Of a stretch of 18,930 nt of DNA, positions 1 through 8,008 are shown piece by piece. This DNA comes from Acidimicrobiales bacterium. GTDB taxonomy: Bacteria; Actinomycetota; Acidimicrobiia; Acidimicrobiales; JAKAVM01. Each line of letters opens with the position of its first letter. The stretch's first letter is position 1. The notes under the pieces are model-generated. The model was not told where the DNA came from. It worked only from the letters and a program-made list of their open reading frames with translations, and ran no database searches. Location: positions 1 to 18,930 of the forward strand of contig DAIDIS010000084.1 in the NCBI GenBank assembly GCA_027451785.1, given 5' to 3'. The translations under genes were made by a program, and so were the position numbers.

Positions 1-498
1 ACCGCTTGGAAACGGGTGAAGGACACGACGGGTGGCTCGCTGGTGATTGTAGGAGAGGGCGGCGAACGCGAGCGCCTGGAATCATTGGTCGGTAGTGATG
101 ATCGGGTTTATTTCAAAGGACATATTTCCGAAGAAGAGAAATGCGACTTGTTGGGACGGGCGTGGTTTCTCGTTCACACCGCTGCACACGAAGGTTGGGG
201 CTTGGTTGCCATGGAAGCGGCAGCATTCAAGACTCCTACTCTCGCGTTCAACGTACTGGGAATTCGAGACGTTGTGGTTTCCGGAGAAACAGGGATCTTG
301 GTCAACACGGAAGACGAGTTGGCCGACCAGTGGATCGCATTGGCGCGGGACGCAAAATTGCGCGAGACACTTGGGAACGCGGCGAGAATTCGGTCTCAAA
401 GGTTCGGGTGGGAAGCAAACATAGAAAACTTCCTAAAAGTGGCGCAGGAAGCTGTCGCAAGAGGCTCGGAGGCGGGATCGCGGGCGTTACGAAGGTAG
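1..498 (+). CDS. GT4-family glycosyltransferase, C-terminal part (5' end outside window)
   Basis: The reading frame is open from base 1, so the true start lies upstream; the GTG at 16 is only an internal codon. The visible 165 residues are the nucleotide-sugar-binding half of a GT-B glycosyltransferase. A beta-strand and glycine turn (SLVIVGEGGE) is followed by VYFKGHISEEEK and then the family signature HEGWGLVAMEA, which has the paired glutamates (E-x7-E) that bind the donor sugar in GT4 enzymes. Next come GIRDVVVSGETGILV and a C-terminal helix ending in a basic tail. The protein should be cytosolic or peripheral to the membrane and transfer a sugar from an activated donor; donor and acceptor cannot be told from this half. 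It ends 28 bases before aftD on the same strand, which fits a shared role in envelope glycan synthesis. Family call is firm, specificity unknown. Confidence 0.86.
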   Translation, partial: TAWKRVKDTTGGSLVIVGEGGERERLESLVGSDDRVYFKGHISEEEKCDLLGRAWFLVHTAAHEGWGLVAMEAAAFKTPTLAFNVLGIRDVVVSGETGILVNTEDELADQWIALARDAKLRETLGNAARIRSQRFGWEANIENFLKVAQEAVARGSEAGSRALRR

Positions 499-526
499 AA
501 GTGCCGGCAAGGTTGCAACGCTCCAC

Positions 527-3500
527 ATGGTGAGAATTGTCCCCTCAGTCCCCGGGCCAAAGGCATCGGTCACGGAAAAGCCCGTCGCGGACCCGGACGA
601 GGGGGGATTTTCCAATGTTGCCCCGAAGGGGTACTTCGCCAGTGACCCAGAGGCGATTCGTAGGGGCGTAAAGCTGTTCAAGCCTAAGGGACGAACGGAC
701 CTGATCGTCACATCGGCGATCATCACCGTCGTTTTGCTGCTGCAGGCACGAGGAAACTTGGTGTTCGATACCAAGCTGGCGATGGTTACAGACCCGGCAA
801 GATTCATGAGCCAGTCGATCCACTTGTGGGATCCACTGGGAAGCTTCGGTCAGATTCAAAACCAGGCATACGGCTACCTCTTCCCGATGGGACCTTTCTA
901 CGCTCTTATGAGTGCGCTTCACGTGCCCGCTTGGGTAACTCAGAGGTTGTGGGCTTCCGGGGTGATTGTGGTTGGGGTATGGGGTGCGGTCTTTTTGGCC
1001 GAAGAGTTACGTATCGGCAACCGCCCGTCGCGTCTCATCGCCGGGGTCGCTTATGGGGCATCCTCCTTCGTGGTCTCTTTGGGTCCTGTCACCACTGGCG
1101 GATTGCCCAACGCATTTTTGCCGTGGGCACTTCTCGCTATTGTCGTAGCTACAAGAAGGCGGGTGTCCCCGATTCGCTGGGTTGCTCTTTCCAGCCTCGC
1201 AGTTGCGTGTATGGGCGGCATAAATGCTGCCTCGGTGCTTATGGTTCTTCCGGCCCCTTTGATCTGGATTCTCACAAGGGAGAAAGGGCCGAGAAAGCGA
1301 AGGCTCTTGAGCTGGTGGTTTGCAGGTTCCGCCGCCGCCGCCGCCTGGTGGCTCGGGCCCCTTGTCCTACAGGGGAAATATGGTTTCAACTTCCTCCCAT
1401 TTACAGAGTCCGCAAAGGACACCAACGCGGCCACATCCGCAACGGAGACAATGAGGGGGGCAGGCTTCTGGCTGTCCTACTTAGACATTAAGAGTCCTTG
1501 GGAGATTGGGGGGTGGATCGTATCGACCAACTCGGTCATCATCATCGGCACGATCATCGTCAGCGCGGCCGGTCTTTTCGGCCTGGCAAAGAAGAATATG
1601 CCCGAAAGGGCCTTCTTCTTCATGTGCATCGCCCTTGGGATTGCCATTACGGGAATGGGGTATGTTGGACCGTTCTCCGATCCTGCGCACGGTTTGGTCC
1701 AGACTCTCTTGAACGGGGCGTTCGCTCCATTCAGGAATGTCTCCAAGATCGAGCCGCTGATCACCTTGGGAATGGCAATGGGCATTGCGCACGCCATTGT
1801 CGAAATCCGGATACCCAATTTCAATTGGGCCTATGCGGAAATTGTCCCTTGGGTAGTGGTCCTGGTTGCAGTAGTTGCCTCCGCCGGGCCGCTTGTCGTG
1901 GGGAAGTTCTATTCGAACGGAAGCTTCAAGCAGGTACCGAATTACTGGTACCAGGCGACCGACTGGGTCGGCAGTCACGCGGGAAGGACGACGACTTTAT
2001 ACGTACCCGGATCGACTTTCGGTGAGTACACATGGGGAAGGCCAATCGATGAGCCATTGTGGTTCATCTCATCTTCCCCTTGGGCATTGCATTCGATAAT
2101 CCCGCTGGGCTCGAACGGATCTACGCTGCTTTTGGACCAGATCGATAAAGTTCTGGACGGAGGCGAGCCGGTACCGGGGTTCGCTGACTACTTATCCAGG
2201 GCGGGGATTTCTTACGTTGTTGCCCGGAACGACCTTCAGTCAAGCGAAGCGAATACTCCCTCGCCTAAGACCGTACAAGGCGTCCTGGCTGCTGAGCCAG
2301 GTTTGAAGCTGGTCAAGACTTTCGGTCCTCATCTGAAGCCAGGAAAGGTGAGCGGTGTAGATCTCGGATACCAGACGCTCCAGAGCTCGTTGAACGAGAT
2401 CGACTTATACAAAGTGGAGCCGTATGGTGAGCCGGTTTCTGTAGTTGCCATGTACCCGACAAAGGGCGGGATTGTAACTAGCGGCGATCCCGGATCATTA
2501 ATGCAGGTAGCCGGTTCCGGGATGCTGGTCGGCCGGCTCGACACGCTCGCAGGTGATCCCTATGGGTACAAGGGACCCGGGTCTACTTGGGTAGTTACTG
2601 ACTCGAATCGCAACGTCGATACAAATTTCGGGAAGCTGCACAACAACGAGTCATATGTGCTGCCTCCGGGGCAAGAAAGTCCTAACTCGCATGCACCGCC
2701 CAAGACTATGACCGTTGTTCCGGGCATCCAGCACATGACCGTCGCAAAGCTGGAAGGAGTTAAATCGATAACCGCATCCTCATACGGCTCTCCCATCGAC
2801 TACCTGCCCGGATTCTCTCCCGTCTTTCCGTTCTCGGGTGACCCGAATCACGAGTGGGCGGCGGCGACTCCCCAAGCCGGTAGTTGGATTCAGGTCAATT
2901 TCGATTCTCCGCTTTCGTTCAACTCGATTACCTTCGCTCCTCAGGATGGCCAGAACTGGCGACCGGCTATCACTCAGATCACCATAAGTACACAAGGAGG
3001 GTCGCGTGATTATCGAGTTCCCACCAACGGCGGGACCGATACTTATCAAGTTGCTCCCGGCACCACTGGTTGGATGAGAATCACCATCGACCGGATGAAC
3101 AAAGCCAAGGTCAATCTCGGATCCGGCCCAGCGATAAAGAGGATCGGCATTCCAGGTATCACCGTGTCTTCTGCGTTACAGGTGCCATCGGACGAAGTTG
3201 AGCAATATTCGGGAGCTTCCGCCAACCTACCCAGCTATCTTTTTTCTTCCCCGGTCCCGAACCCGGTTGACCCTTATTCGGCCCCTGACGGCGAGCCACA
3301 GATGAACCGAATATTCACCGTTCCAAAGAGCGGCTATTTCGGAGTATCCGGGTTGGCCCAGCCGAAGGCCAGCGAAGGATTGAACACGATCCTTGGCGGA
3401 AACGGCGACCTCAAAGTCAGCACGAGTTCGACATTCCAGAACCTGCCGTGGTTCCGGCCATCGGAGCTGATTCAGCCCACTCCAGATTCCGGCTGGTTGG

Positions 3501-4822
3501 AGGATCTCAACGACAAGAACCCTACGGTTACGATGAAATGGTCGGAACCAAGGACGTTGAACATCCTTAGCGTGCAGTCATTGCCCTTCTTGAAGGATCC
3601 CGTAACCAATATCAAGATCCAGTCTGCGGATGGGACCCGGGAAGTCAATGTGCCAAGAGGTTCCGGCATTGCAACTTTCTCGCCCCTCACGACGAACTCG
3701 GTAACGATTACCTTCCCAGGAGCAGGCGGTCAGAAGAAGCCGGTTGGCTTTCTGTCGCTGTCGTTTCCACAGCTAGCTGACCTTGTGGCTGCTCAGATTC
3801 CGCCAAGCACCCCGTTCCGTCTTGCGTGTGGAACCGGACCACCGGTAGTCGTAGACAGCCTCCAGTACCCGACGCAGATCTCTGGGACCTGGGGTGATTT
3901 GGAGAGTCTTCGCCCGTTGACGGTGAGTGTGTGTGGGCAGCCGATTTTCGGGGTGCCGGTACCTTCAAACGAAGCTGCGAGTGTCTTTTTGAATGCTGGG
4001 CAGCATATGTTGTCTGTCGATGACACCGGGTACTCAATGAAGGTGACTCAGCTTGGCTTAAACGGGGGGACTTTTGCGACACCGCCTCCAAAAGCCAGAA
4101 GTCTGAAGGTGGTCAAATGGAGCAGCGAAAATCGTGAGGTATCCGTAGGGGCGGGTCCGCAACAGGTTCTCGCCGTTAACCAGAATTTCAACCTCGGCTG
4201 GGTGGCCACCATGGGCGGAACCACTCTCAAGGCCGTGAGGATCGACGGATGGAGACAAGGATGGGTAGTCCCTGCGGGATCAGGAGGGGCGATTTCGATG
4301 ACGTACCCACCCGACCAGGAGTTCGTGCTGTTTTTGCTTTTGGGTTTGTTGCTGTTGGTGCTGCTGGCGGTTTTCGCCGTGCTTCCCACCAAAAGGGGCG
4401 AAGATGACGAGCCTTTGACTCCAGTAGGTCTCTCGTCGTCGATTTGGTCGATGCTGCTTGTCGTCGTGCCGGTATTCCTGGTCGGTGGCATCGGCGTCTT
4501 GACCGTACCGATCATGTTCTACCTGCGTTACAAGCGCATAGCGCTTTCCAGAGTGGCATTCGCTTGCCTGTTCATAGCGGGAGTGTTGGATGCGGCAAAG
4601 CCAGGGAGGAACCCGTTTTCGGGAGCGGGTCCCTGGATCGGGTTAGGGCCGTTTGCGGGCCCTGCTCAGCTTTTTGCCGTGTCAGCACTGGCGGCAGTGG
4701 CTGTGAGCATGGTTTCGCTCGCCGATGTCCAGGATCTTGCCCGGCGGATGGTAACCAGAATCCGCAAGGGGAAAATTCCACCGAGCATGGATCGTAGGGC
4801 TAACGGTAAGATGATGGTGTGA
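527..4822 (+). CDS. aftD: AftD-like alpha-(1->3)-arabinofuranosyltransferase (DUF3367, GT-C)
   Basis: Predicted 1431-residue polytopic membrane enzyme. In mycobacteria AftD adds arabinofuranose from decaprenyl-phosphoryl-arabinose to arabinogalactan and lipoarabinomannan on the outer face of the membrane. The first extracytoplasmic loop has the GT-C acidic site at about residues 80-91 (FDTKLAMVTDPA; D81 and D89), then QNQAYGYLFP and WVTQRLW, all matching the mycobacterial protein from memory. Several membrane helices fill about residues 58-460. A long extracytoplasmic part follows, with a discoidin-like carbohydrate-binding stretch near 753-860 (WIQVNFDSPLSF) and the late motif GWRQGWVVPAG. 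Four more membrane segments lie near 1266-1287, 1305-1333, 1338-1358 and 1378-1400. Size matches the family's roughly 1400 residues, with an extra N-terminal cytosolic tail of about 55 residues. The ATG at 527 has no clear Shine-Dalgarno; a GTG at 530 is an alternative. The stop overlaps the next start (GTGA). Confidence 0.88.
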   Translation: MVRIVPSVPGPKASVTEKPVADPDEGGFSNVAPKGYFASDPEAIRRGVKLFKPKGRTDLIVTSAIITVVLLLQARGNLVFDTKLAMVTDPARFMSQSIHLWDPLGSFGQIQNQAYGYLFPMGPFYALMSALHVPAWVTQRLWASGVIVVGVWGAVFLAEELRIGNRPSRLIAGVAYGASSFVVSLGPVTTGGLPNAFLPWALLAIVVATRRRVSPIRWVALSSLAVACMGGINAASVLMVLPAPLIWILTREKGPRKRRLLSWWFAGSAAAAAWWLGPLVLQGKYGFNFLPFTESAKDTNAATSATETMRGAGFWLSYLDIKSPWEIGGWIVSTNSVIIIGTIIVSAAGLFGLAKKNMPERAFFFMCIALGIAITGMGYVGPFSDPAHGLVQTLLNGAFAPFRNVSKIEPLITLGMAMGIAHAIVEIRIPNFNWAYAEIVPWVVVLVAVVASAGPLVVGKFYSNGSFKQVPNYWYQATDWVGSHAGRTTTLYVPGSTFGEYTWGRPIDEPLWFISSSPWALHSIIPLGSNGSTLLLDQIDKVLDGGEPVPGFADYLSRAGISYVVARNDLQSSEANTPSPKTVQGVLAAEPGLKLVKTFGPHLKPGKVSGVDLGYQTLQSSLNEIDLYKVEPYGEPVSVVAMYPTKGGIVTSGDPGSLMQVAGSGMLVGRLDTLAGDPYGYKGPGSTWVVTDSNRNVDTNFGKLHNNESYVLPPGQESPNSHAPPKTMTVVPGIQHMTVAKLEGVKSITASSYGSPIDYLPGFSPVFPFSGDPNHEWAAATPQAGSWIQVNFDSPLSFNSITFAPQDGQNWRPAITQITISTQGGSRDYRVPTNGGTDTYQVAPGTTGWMRITIDRMNKAKVNLGSGPAIKRIGIPGITVSSALQVPSDEVEQYSGASANLPSYLFSSPVPNPVDPYSAPDGEPQMNRIFTVPKSGYFGVSGLAQPKASEGLNTILGGNGDLKVSTSSTFQNLPWFRPSELIQPTPDSGWLEDLNDKNPTVTMKWSEPRTLNILSVQSLPFLKDPVTNIKIQSADGTREVNVPRGSGIATFSPLTTNSVTITFPGAGGQKKPVGFLSLSFPQLADLVAAQIPPSTPFRLACGTGPPVVVDSLQYPTQISGTWGDLESLRPLTVSVCGQPIFGVPVPSNEAASVFLNAGQHMLSVDDTGYSMKVTQLGLNGGTFATPPPKARSLKVVKWSSENREVSVGAGPQQVLAVNQNFNLGWVATMGGTTLKAVRIDGWRQGWVVPAGSGGAISMTYPPDQEFVLFLLLGLLLLVLLAVFAVLPTKRGEDDEPLTPVGLSSSIWSMLLVVVPVFLVGGIGVLTVPIMFYLRYKRIALSRVAFACLFIAGVLDAAKPGRNPFSGAGPWIGLGPFAGPAQLFAVSALAAVAVSMVSLADVQDLARRMVTRIRKGKIPPSMDRRANGKMMV

Positions 4823-5727
4823 CCCTGAGACGCCCGGGTGGGACCTTCGGAATGGTCTTGCCGACAATGCCCCAAGAGTCTTCCGGCCTGCCGCCAATCG
4901 CATCTACTGCGAGCGCAGCCGAGGAGATGGGTTTCGGGTCGGTTTGGGTTACTGACCACCTCTATTGGCAATCTCCGGTTATGGAGTGTTTCACCGCTGC
5001 CACACTGGCTGTCTCCGCTACCAAGCGGTGCTCCGTCGGGACTGCGGTCCTGCAGTTGCCTTTGAGGAGCCCAGCCGTAGTCTCCAAGACCGCATCATCA
5101 CTTCAGTGGTTGTCGGGGGGAAGATTTGTCCTGGGGCTAGGGGTAGGTGCGCATGAAGGGGAGTACGAAGCCGCCGGAGTCGAGTTTCATTCCAGGGGCC
5201 ATCGAATGGACGACCAGCTTCAAGCCTTGAGGAGCGACTGGTCGGAAGCGCCGGAAAGCCGATACGCACAGCGGCCATTTATGGGGGAGACCCCACTATG
5301 GTTCGGTGGTGCCGATGAGGCGGTCCTCAATCGAGCGGCATCAATAGGCTCGGGTTGGATACCGCTCTTTTTGGCCCCGCACATCTTGAAAGAGCAATAC
5401 GTTCGTTTGGACGAAAAGACGAGAGCTGCTGGGCGCGCTGAGACAGAGGTGGAAAAGGCGGTCATGTGTTTCGTTAGCGTAGCCACGGGCGCCAAAGCCG
5501 CTTCCGCCAGGGAAGACGGATGTGAGTGGTTGTCCAAGCTATACGCGCTCCCTGCAAACAAGTTCGGTAAGCACTTAATCGCGGGTTCACCCGATGAATG
5601 TGTGGACAGTCTTGCGCAATATGTGCAGGCTGGAGCTGAGCACATAGTGATGCACTTCACTTCTGACAACCCCATCGTGGAAGCTGAGCTCCTCTACGAA
5701 AAGCTCGAAAGTGAGATCCGATTATGA
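4819..5727 (+). CDS. LLM-class (luciferase-like) oxidoreductase, probably F420-dependent
   Basis: 302 residues, cytosolic, no signal peptide. The TIM-barrel luciferase-like fold shows in order: FGMVLPTM at the N terminus, AEEMGFGSVWVTDHLYW near residue 35, CSVGTAVLQLPLRSP, and the typical SGGRFVLGLGVGAHEGEYEA with the following GVEFHSRGHRMDD. The last block is characteristic of the actinobacterial F420-binding branch; residues contacting F420 were not assigned one by one. Later come PLWFGGADEAVLNRAA and an AGSPDECVDSLAQYVQAGAEH block that closes the barrel. The substrate is unknown; family members carry out hydride transfer on alcohols, enones, imines or sugars. Translation starts at a GTG that overlaps the aftD stop (GTGA) and the gene ends in ATGA with the thiolase-like gene, so it is translationally coupled on both sides. 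FMN-dependent activity is the main alternative. Confidence 0.85.
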   Translation: MTLRRPGGTFGMVLPTMPQESSGLPPIASTASAAEEMGFGSVWVTDHLYWQSPVMECFTAATLAVSATKRCSVGTAVLQLPLRSPAVVSKTASSLQWLSGGRFVLGLGVGAHEGEYEAAGVEFHSRGHRMDDQLQALRSDWSEAPESRYAQRPFMGETPLWFGGADEAVLNRAASIGSGWIPLFLAPHILKEQYVRLDEKTRAAGRAETEVEKAVMCFVSVATGAKAASAREDGCEWLSKLYALPANKFGKHLIAGSPDECVDSLAQYVQAGAEHIVMHFTSDNPIVEAELLYEKLESEIRL

Positions 5728-6902
5728 GTCGCTTCGAAGACGGGCGTGTTGGTGTCCTGGGAGCTGGGATGTCGCGCCAGGACCGGAGAGACATGAGTCC
5801 CCACCAGCTAGCTCACGAGGCTGCGCGCGCTGCTCTTTCCGATGCGGGAATCGGGCCATCCGACCTTGGGTTGGTCCTCTTTTCCAACGCTTTCGGCGGA
5901 GAGCTCTGCGACCAAGAGTCCATTAGGGGCCAATCTTGGCTGGATGGCTTGGGGCTTGCCGGTGGACCAGTAGTCAATCTTGAGAATGCTTGCGCAGGTG
6001 GCATCAGCGCAGTGCACTTGGGAGCTATGGCCGTCGCTTCCGGAGAGCGGAGGGTAATGGTTATCGGCGTCGAAAAGATGTTTTTTGATGACCGTGACGC
6101 AACACGCAAAGCTCTTGAGACTGCTCTTCCTTGCCAAGAGCGGGAGTCCCAGAGGGAAAAGCTCGGGAACAACCCGGCCAACAGCGTCTTCATGGGCTTG
6201 AATGCCGAATGGGCTAGGCGCTTTCAGCGTGATACCGGCGCCGAAAAGATCCATTTCGCTGCTGCGGCGTCGAAGGCGAGGTTCCATGGTTCGCTCAACC
6301 CATACGCCCAAATTCAAAAAGATGCCTCGGTCGAGGAGATCATGAACTCTCGAGTAATAGCGGAGCCGTTAACTCGCGGGATGTGCTCCTCTTATACCGA
6401 CGGGGCGGCAGCGGTCATTTTGGATGCGGGTGTACCCGGAATGCCTTACGTTTCCGCTTCCGTAATGATGAGTGGTGACGGGACGATGGAGTACCACGAT
6501 CGAATGACCCAGGCGTCATCTCGAATGTACGAGACAGCAGGAATGGGTCCGAAGGACCTAGACATGGTTGAGGTCCACGATGCAACGAGCGCTGAGGAGT
6601 TGCTTGCCATCGAGGCGATCGGTCTTTACGAGAAGGGCACCTCAGGTCCGGCGACTCTGGCGGGAGAGACGAGGCTCGGTGGTTCGGGAGTTACCGTAAA
6701 TCCCAGCGGCGGCCTCGTTTCTCGTGGGCACCCGATCGGCGCTACCGGAATCTGTCAAGTAACCGAGCTGACGATACAGCTTCGGGGTTCGGCCGGTGCA
6801 AGGCAGGTCGAAGGCGCCCGGGCCGGAATGGCTGTGAACACCGGTGGGATTATCGGTGAGGATGTCGGTTCGATCGGCATCGTGCTCATGAGGAGAGATT
6901 GA
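5724..6902 (+). CDS. Thiolase-like protein (SCP-x/lipid-transfer-protein branch)
   Basis: 392 residues, normal length for a thiolase. The N-terminal half carries the nucleophile loop NACAGG with Cys90, the residue that accepts the acyl group from acyl-CoA. The C-terminal half has VEVHDATSAEELLAIEA (His285) and the strongly conserved GHPIGATG with His336. The final catalytic loop reads NTGGIIGEDVG rather than the C-x-GG-x-G of degradative and biosynthetic thiolases, so the second cysteine is absent there; it is also absent from the HD-C-F position used by SCP-x enzymes, which here reads HDAT. It should therefore bind or form an acyl-thioester but may not perform the ordinary reversible Claisen reaction. 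The start overlaps the oxidoreductase stop (ATGA) and the gene ends in TTGA shared with the acyltransferase. Acyl-CoA supply or condensation for that neighbour is plausible inference. No SCP2 sterol-carrier domain is fused. Confidence 0.85.
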   Translation: MSRFEDGRVGVLGAGMSRQDRRDMSPHQLAHEAARAALSDAGIGPSDLGLVLFSNAFGGELCDQESIRGQSWLDGLGLAGGPVVNLENACAGGISAVHLGAMAVASGERRVMVIGVEKMFFDDRDATRKALETALPCQERESQREKLGNNPANSVFMGLNAEWARRFQRDTGAEKIHFAAAASKARFHGSLNPYAQIQKDASVEEIMNSRVIAEPLTRGMCSSYTDGAAAVILDAGVPGMPYVSASVMMSGDGTMEYHDRMTQASSRMYETAGMGPKDLDMVEVHDATSAEELLAIEAIGLYEKGTSGPATLAGETRLGGSGVTVNPSGGLVSRGHPIGATGICQVTELTIQLRGSAGARQVEGARAGMAVNTGGIIGEDVGSIGIVLMRRD

Positions 6903-8008
6903 GCGGTCCTTTTGGGATTGCGAACAGGCAAGCACTTGCCGTCTTGCGCCATCCGGATAGGCGAACATCCTGGATGGGCGTGCTTGTTGCTCGGACATAT
7001 CCGGATGCGGCAGGTTATTCTCCAGCGCAATTTATTGACAAGGTAACCGAGAGCGCCAGGGTCCTGCCATCGTCAATTCCACTTGCAAAGGCCAGATTGG
7101 TGGGGGAGCAATGGGTGGAGGGTTCCCCTCCCGCTGTAGAGGTGGTCGACGCTGACCAGTACGAGCTTTCCAATCTTGCCCGCAGGGTAGACCTGAGCCG
7201 CGAGCCTCCGGTTCGCCTGCAGATGGCCTCCGATGGCTCTTGGATTGCAGTCGCAGCACATCACGCCGCGTTTGATGGTCCTGCGGCTATGGATGCGCTA
7301 CGAATTCTCGTTGGTGGCACAAGCCCTAAGAATCGGTATTCCGGTGATTTCGTTCGAGCAACAATGAATTCCAGGCCCATTCGACGTACAGTGGCGGCGA
7401 TGCTACCGATGGCGGAGATCCGTCGATTGGCATTTCCCGCTGACCGGGCTGCCGCCTCGCTGAGTCTCCCGAGTGCGGAGGTGTTCGTCTCGTCCGAGCT
7501 ACCAAGACTCAACAAGGATGTCGCAGTGAGAATCCCAGAGGCAGTCCTCGCGGAGATTGCGAAATTCTCCGCCGTTCAGGGTCGGCCCTGTTTCAGGCTT
7601 GGCCTGACAATGGGTCTGGAGGCTGGGAAAGGTGTAAGTAATGCCTCGACCTACCGGAGGGTGGACATCAAGGTCGGCGAGCCAATGGGGGACGCCATTC
7701 GTAGGGCGTTGCGGGAGAAATCCGATCCATGGGAGGTAGCCCGACCGTCGAAGCTGATCTCGTACCTTGGACCAGTCGTAGATAGGCTTTCCGATACGGT
7801 GCTGGTTACCAACATGGGGCGGTACTTGATGCCACCGGTTGTTGGCGCAGTCGAAGGATACCCGGTGGCAAGGGGAAGGTCGGCTGTTTCGGTCGGGGTA
7901 GTCCGCCTTTCCGGTGCCAGCTCAACAATCTCAATGAGGTGTCGGGATATCAACAAGCCTGACGCCAAATCGATTCTCTCTGCAATCGTCGGTAGGCTCG
8001 TCCGATAG
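6899..8008 (+). CDS. Stand-alone acyltransferase-like protein of the condensation-domain/PapA superfamily
   Basis: 369 residues, no signal peptide. The identifying motif is AHHAAFDGPAA, with H121, H122, D126 and G127 forming the HHxxxDG active site of the CoA-dependent acyltransferase superfamily (chloramphenicol acetyltransferase, NRPS condensation domains, PapA, wax ester synthases). Near residue 301 VLVTNMGRY matches the position of the conserved Asn-Gly turn in the second lobe (SNVG/SNWG in relatives). The length is a little below the usual 420-460. A TTG at 6899 is chosen as start: it overlaps the previous stop (TTGA) and has AGGAG a few bases upstream at 6891-6895. By family, H122 would activate a hydroxyl or amine to attack an acyl thioester. 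The upstream thiolase and arabinosyltransferase make an envelope lipid or glycan acceptor a reasonable inference. The last 78 bases lie antisense to the end of thiD. Confidence in the superfamily is good, in substrate nil. Confidence 0.72.
   Translation: MSGPFGIANRQALAVLRHPDRRTSWMGVLVARTYPDAAGYSPAQFIDKVTESARVLPSSIPLAKARLVGEQWVEGSPPAVEVVDADQYELSNLARRVDLSREPPVRLQMASDGSWIAVAAHHAAFDGPAAMDALRILVGGTSPKNRYSGDFVRATMNSRPIRRTVAAMLPMAEIRRLAFPADRAAASLSLPSAEVFVSSELPRLNKDVAVRIPEAVLAEIAKFSAVQGRPCFRLGLTMGLEAGKGVSNASTYRRVDIKVGEPMGDAIRRALREKSDPWEVARPSKLISYLGPVVDRLSDTVLVTNMGRYLMPPVVGAVEGYPVARGRSAVSVGVVRLSGASSTISMRCRDINKPDAKSILSAIVGRLVR

Noticed and set aside
826..1491. 221-codon open frame on the + strand inside aftD
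   Set aside because: It lies wholly in another frame of a well-supported gene, is rich in Arg/Gly/Ser with no motif, and is best explained as a shadow of GC-biased coding sequence.
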